NCBI GenBank assembly: GCA_019423635.1 | Contig: JAHZBA010000046.1 | Location: 1 to 16,184 of the forward strand | DNA length: 16,184 nt | Source of the DNA: Clostridiales bacterium | GTDB taxonomy: Bacteria; Bacillota; Clostridia; Oscillospirales; Oscillospiraceae | Reading direction: 5' to 3' | In this document: positions 13,710-16,184 of the stretch, piece by piece | How the letters are laid out: every line of letters begins with the position of its first letter | Numbering within the stretch: position 1 is the stretch's first letter | Notes under the pieces: generated by a model | What the model was told of the DNA's origin: nothing | What the model saw: the letters and a program-made list of their open reading frames with translations, nothing else | Database searches by the model: none | Position numbers and translations under genes: made by a program

Positions 13710-14678
13710 TCACTGGTTCACCACGTTCACCGGCGCGCCGGCCAGATAGGACTTCACATTCTCCACCGTTGTGTCCATGATCCGCTGGCGGCTCTCCCTG
13801 GGACCCCAGGACATATGGGGCGTGATGATGCAGTTTTTGGCCTTCAGCAGGGGGTTGTCGCCCCGGATGGGCTCCGTGGAGACCACGTCCAGCCCGGCGG
13901 CGGCCACCTTGCCGGAGTTCAGTGCGTCCGCCAGATCCTGCTCCACCACCATCTGGCCCCGGCTGTTGTTGATGATGATGACGCCGTCCTTCATCTTGGC
14001 GATGTTCTCCCGGTTGATGATGCCGGTGTTGAAGGGGAACAGGGGCATCTGGAGCCCCAGCACGTCGGACTGGGCAAAGAGCTCGTCCAGGCTCACATAC
14101 TCCACGCCCAGCCGGCGCCCCGCCTCGCTCTCCCGGGTGTCATAGGCAATCACCCGCATTCCAAGGGCCTTGGCGGCCTCGGCGGTGTGGATGCCGATGT
14201 TGCCGCAGCCAAGCAGACCGTAGGTCTTGCCGTAGAGCTCGATCAGGGGGTAGTCCCAGTAGCACCAGTCGTCACAGTGCTCCCACCGGCCCTCGTGGAC
14301 CGTCTTGTCGTGGTGGCCGATGTGGTGACAGATCTCCAGCAGCAGCGCAATGGCAAACTGGCTGACGGAATAGGTGCCGTACACCGGCACATTGGACACG
14401 CAGATGCCCTTTTCCTTTGCATAGGCCACGTCCACCACATTGTAGCCCGTCGCCAGCATGGCCACATACTTCACCGTGGGGCAGGCGTCAAACACCCGGC
14501 GGCTGATGGGCACCTTGTTGCTCAGCACCACCTCGGCATCACCAATGCGGGCGATGATCTCCGCCTCGTCGGTGAGGCTGGTGCGGTCATACACCGTCAG
14601 CTCTCCCAGTTTCCCCAGCTCTTTCCAGCTCAAATCGCCGGGATTCTCCGTGTAGCCGTCCAGAACCACAATTTTCAT
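13710..14678 (-). CDS. hprA: D-2-hydroxyacid dehydrogenase, glycerate dehydrogenase/hydroxypyruvate reductase type
   Basis: This is a 322-aa NAD-dependent enzyme that likely interconverts hydroxypyruvate and D-glycerate. The N-terminal MKIVVLDGYTENPGDLSW is typical of the glycerate dehydrogenase branch. The Rossmann loop is GLLGCGNIG (154-162), and Asp180 at the end of the second strand favours NAD over NADP. Catalytic residues are Arg240 (NNSRGQ), Glu269 (STEP) and His288 (TPHMSW). The ATG at 14678 follows GAGGAGG. It starts the two-gene operon with glxK, divergent from cdaR. The first promoter element could not be placed with confidence in the AT-rich region 14695-14790, and the perfect inverted repeat at 14709-14737 falls in its promoter or leader. 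Confidence 0.92.
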   Translation of the reverse strand: MKIVVLDGYTENPGDLSWKELGKLGELTVYDRTSLTDEAEIIARIGDAEVVLSNKVPISRRVFDACPTVKYVAMLATGYNVVDVAYAKEKGICVSNVPVYGTYSVSQFAIALLLEICHHIGHHDKTVHEGRWEHCDDWCYWDYPLIELYGKTYGLLGCGNIGIHTAEAAKALGMRVIAYDTRESEAGRRLGVEYVSLDELFAQSDVLGLQMPLFPFNTGIINRENIAKMKDGVIIINNSRGQMVVEQDLADALNSGKVAAAGLDVVSTEPIRGDNPLLKAKNCIITPHMSWGPRESRQRIMDTTVENVKSYLAGAPVNVVNQ

Positions 14679-14708
14679 AGCAGCGTCCTCCTCTTAAAAA
14701 ATAATCAT

Positions 14709-14737
14709 CGACGTGATATCCTCAAAATATCACGTCG
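14709..14737. promoter_or_regulatory. Perfect inverted repeat (11-bp arms) in the hprA-cdaR divergent region
   Basis: CGACGTGATAT (14709-14719) and ATATCACGTCG (14727-14737) are exact complements around a 7-bp spacer. It lies upstream of the putative cdaR -35 box and within the promoter or leader of the hprA-glxK operon. It is the best candidate for the CdaR binding site. A partial copy, TGATATC, recurs at 14762-14768. Confidence 0.65.
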
Positions 14738-14741
14738 CACC

Positions 14742-14770
14742 TTGTAAATCTAATGAAAATATGATATCTT
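14742..14770 (+). promoter_or_regulatory. Possible cdaR promoter
   Basis: TTGTAA (14742-14747), a 17-nt spacer and TATCTT (14765-14770), each 4 of 6 to consensus, sit just downstream of the inverted repeat. The region is very AT-rich and other pairs are possible. Confidence 0.4.
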
Positions 14771-14847
14771 TTCTATAAATTTTACAGTTTCCGCCTGTAT
14801 TCTGCCAGAGTGCCGGGTGCAGACAGGAACGGATGGGAGGCAGCGGC

Positions 14848-15978
14848 ATGTTCATCTCCCGGCAGGACGCCCAGAGCATTGTGGAGGAAGTGAAGGCCGC
14901 CATTGGGCGGGACATCAACATCATGGACGAAACCGGCCGGATTCTGGCCAGCACCAATCCCGCCCGCCAGGGACAGATGCACCCGGCGGCGGAGCGCATC
15001 CTGCGGGAGCATCTTCCCTCTCTCACCGTAGAGGAGGATCAGCCGGAGACGGGGATGCAGGCGGGCATCAACCTGCCCGTGCAGATTGACGGGACGGCGG
15101 CGGGCGTCATCGGCATCACCGGACCGCCGGAGGAGGTGGCGGGCTTTGGCAGCGTCATCAAGCTCCTGACGGAGATCCTGGTGGAGCGGGTGCGGAAAAA
15201 CGAGCAGGCGGACCTGCTGGAGCGGGCCCGCAGGCTCTTCATGGAGAGCTGGCTCTTCTCCCGGCAGGAGGACTGGGCGGATCTGGAGGTCCGGGGCCGC
15301 CTGCTGGGCTTTGACCTCTCCAGCCCCTATACCGTGGTGATCCTGCGGCTGCCCCGGCCGGCCCTGGAGGGGACGGTGGAGGACCTGCGGGAGATGCGCA
15401 GTACGCTGATCCTGCGGATGATCCGAAACCGCCTGGGCCAGGACCGCCGTCACGAGTGTGCCGTCATTCGGGACAAGATCATCATTCTCCTATGCGGCCT
15501 GGACCGGGCGGAAACTCTGGCGGCAGCCCAGGGCATCTGCCAGGATGTGGAGGGCTACTACGCCATCCCCGTCCCCGGCGGCATCAGCAGTCCCTCCCGG
15601 TCTCCGGCGGATCTCCGCCGCTGCTATCTGGAGGCCCGCACCGCCAGCATGGCCGCCGCCCAGTCGGAGCGGAGTCTTCTGCTGTTCTACGACGAGGTAT
15701 CCCTGGAGTTCCTCGTCCAGAGCATTCCCCAGGACCTGCGGCGGGACCTGCAGAGCCTGGTATTCTCCTCCTGCACGGACCAGGAGCGCGCCGCCCTCTC
15801 CCAGCTGGTCCGGCTGTACTTCCAGGAGGACGGAGACCTGCGGCGGTGCGCGGAGCGGCTGTTTCTCCACCGCAGCACCCTTCAGTACCGGCTGGATGGT
15901 CTCCGGCGGCGGACCGGCTACGACCTGCGGCGGCCCAAGGACGCCATGCTGCTGTATCTGGCCTCCCAGGAGCTCTAA
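14848..15978 (+). CDS. cdaR: CdaR-family transcriptional regulator (sugar diacid recognition, PucR-type HTH)
   Basis: This is a 376-aa activator of the E. coli CdaR type, which controls glucarate, galactarate and glycerate use. The N-terminal sugar-diacid recognition domain spans about 1-135: DAQSIVEEV, the DINIMDETGRILAS run, GINLPVQIDG and AGVIGITGPPEEV all match CdaR. The C-terminal PucR-type helix-turn-helix spans about 325-376, including CAERLFLHRSTLQYRLDGL and TGYDL. I chose the ATG at 14848, which has GGGAGG 7 nt upstream; an ATG at 14833 adds five residues with a weaker site. It is divergent from hprA-glxK, so glycerate or a related acid is the likely effector. It may also act on the transketolase operon, though no copy of the 14709-14737 repeat was seen there. 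Confidence 0.93.
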   Translation: MFISRQDAQSIVEEVKAAIGRDINIMDETGRILASTNPARQGQMHPAAERILREHLPSLTVEEDQPETGMQAGINLPVQIDGTAAGVIGITGPPEEVAGFGSVIKLLTEILVERVRKNEQADLLERARRLFMESWLFSRQEDWADLEVRGRLLGFDLSSPYTVVILRLPRPALEGTVEDLREMRSTLILRMIRNRLGQDRRHECAVIRDKIIILLCGLDRAETLAAAQGICQDVEGYYAIPVPGGISSPSRSPADLRRCYLEARTASMAAAQSERSLLLFYDEVSLEFLVQSIPQDLRRDLQSLVFSSCTDQERAALSQLVRLYFQEDGDLRRCAERLFLHRSTLQYRLDGLRRRTGYDLRRPKDAMLLYLASQEL

Positions 15979-16032
15979 AGTGCCGCGGCGGACCGGCTGG
16001 CGCTCCCTGCGGCGGATTTCCCGGCGCTTTTG

Positions 16033-16060
16033 AAATTTTCCCCTTTCTGCCGGAAAATTT
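16033..16060 (+). terminator. Terminator-like hairpin after cdaR
   Basis: AAATTTTCC (16033-16041) pairs with GGAAAATTT (16052-16060) around a 10-nt loop and ends in T residues, 55 bp past the stop. The stem is AT-rich, so it would be weak. Confidence 0.4.
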
Positions 16061-16071
16061 TGAAGAAAGGC

Positions 16072-16101
16072 TTGACAAAAAGGCTCTCCTTCTGTTATAG
16101 T
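16072..16101 (+). promoter_or_regulatory. Promoter of tRNA-Met
   Basis: A perfect -35 TTGACA (16072-16077) and a -10 TATAGT (16096-16101), 18-nt spacer, or TTATAG one base earlier with 17 nt. Transcription would begin near 16108, about 20 nt before the tRNA. Confidence 0.8.
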
Positions 16102-16129
16102 TAACCGTGCCCGTTACGGGTGCGCTTAC

Positions 16130-16184
16130 GGCGGCATAGCTCAGTTGGCTAGAGCATGCGGTTCATACCCGCAGTGTCCCCGGT
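16130..16184 (+). tRNA. tRNA-Met (CAT), partial, 3' end outside window
   Basis: Acceptor strand GGCGGCA (16130-16136), D-stem GCTC/GAGC with the AGTTGGCTA loop, anticodon stem TGCGG/CCGCA with loop TTCATAC, and anticodon CAT at 16164-16166. The sequence stops in the T-arm (CCGGT). GGCGGCA and the D-arm match Firmicute elongator tRNA-Met. Initiator tRNA would begin CGCGG, and tRNA-Ile2 is less likely. Confidence 0.9.

Noticed and set aside
12366..14747. A 793-codon plus-strand open frame opposite glxK and hprA
   Set aside because: It is antisense to two genes with full family motifs. Its composition is His/Gln/Gly/Ala-rich with no domain, as expected for the shadow of GC-rich genes.
1..16184. 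CRISPR array, prophage, integrase or defence system
   Set aside because: No regularly spaced direct repeats and no phage, recombinase or toxin-antitoxin genes were seen; all supported genes are metabolic, transport, regulatory or RNA-related.

Overview
This is a GC-rich window with dense same-strand operons. Its split transketolase, ECF transporter module, YtcJ, PanF and CdaR genes and its codon use fit a gut Firmicute of the Oscillospiraceae type (Flavonifractor/Lawsonibacter-like). That placement is inferred from gene content, not from a marker gene. All genes but the last protein gene and a tRNA lie on the minus strand, so each operon is read from high to low coordinates.

Region A (1-4438) is a housekeeping-type operon. 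A good sigma-A promoter (4409-4438) drives a 220-nt leader, a class I SAM-dependent rRNA-type methyltransferase, a short degenerate MreB-like protein, and the energy-coupling module of an ECF vitamin/micronutrient transporter (EcfA1, EcfA2, EcfT). The EcfT gene runs off the left edge. A 451-bp inverted-repeat element sits between ecfA1 and ecfA2, which are normally adjacent.

Region B (4608-5425) holds a FadR-type GntR regulator with its own promoter. Upstream of it, 5316-5755 holds a second inverted-repeat element and the terminator of the next operon.

Region C (5638-12339) is a six-gene catabolic operon. It has a strong promoter with an AT-rich inverted repeat at the start site, a two-subunit transketolase, an oxidoreductase of the ApnO (D-apionate oxidoisomerase)/PF16896 type, a YtcJ-like amidohydrolase, and a YhdT plus PanF-like sodium symporter pair, followed by an intrinsic terminator.

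Region D (12475-15978) has a two-gene operon for hydroxypyruvate/glycerate metabolism (an HprA-like D-2-hydroxyacid dehydrogenase and glycerate 2-kinase) ending in a strong terminator. It is transcribed divergently from a CdaR-type activator. A perfect 11-bp-arm inverted repeat lies in the shared intergenic region. The window ends in a tRNA-Met with its own promoter, cut by the right edge.

Regions C and D together suggest an acid-catabolic pathway. A carboxylate, possibly an amide or other conjugate, is imported by the symporter and hydrolysed by the amidohydrolase. The released hydroxy acid is oxidised or isomerised by the ApnO-like enzyme and processed by the transketolase. C2/C3 products such as hydroxypyruvate would enter glycolysis through D-glycerate and 2-phosphoglycerate. 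I know of no described pathway with exactly this gene set. The substrate is unknown; apionate-like and pantothenate/pantoate-like acids are the two candidates discussed in the findings.
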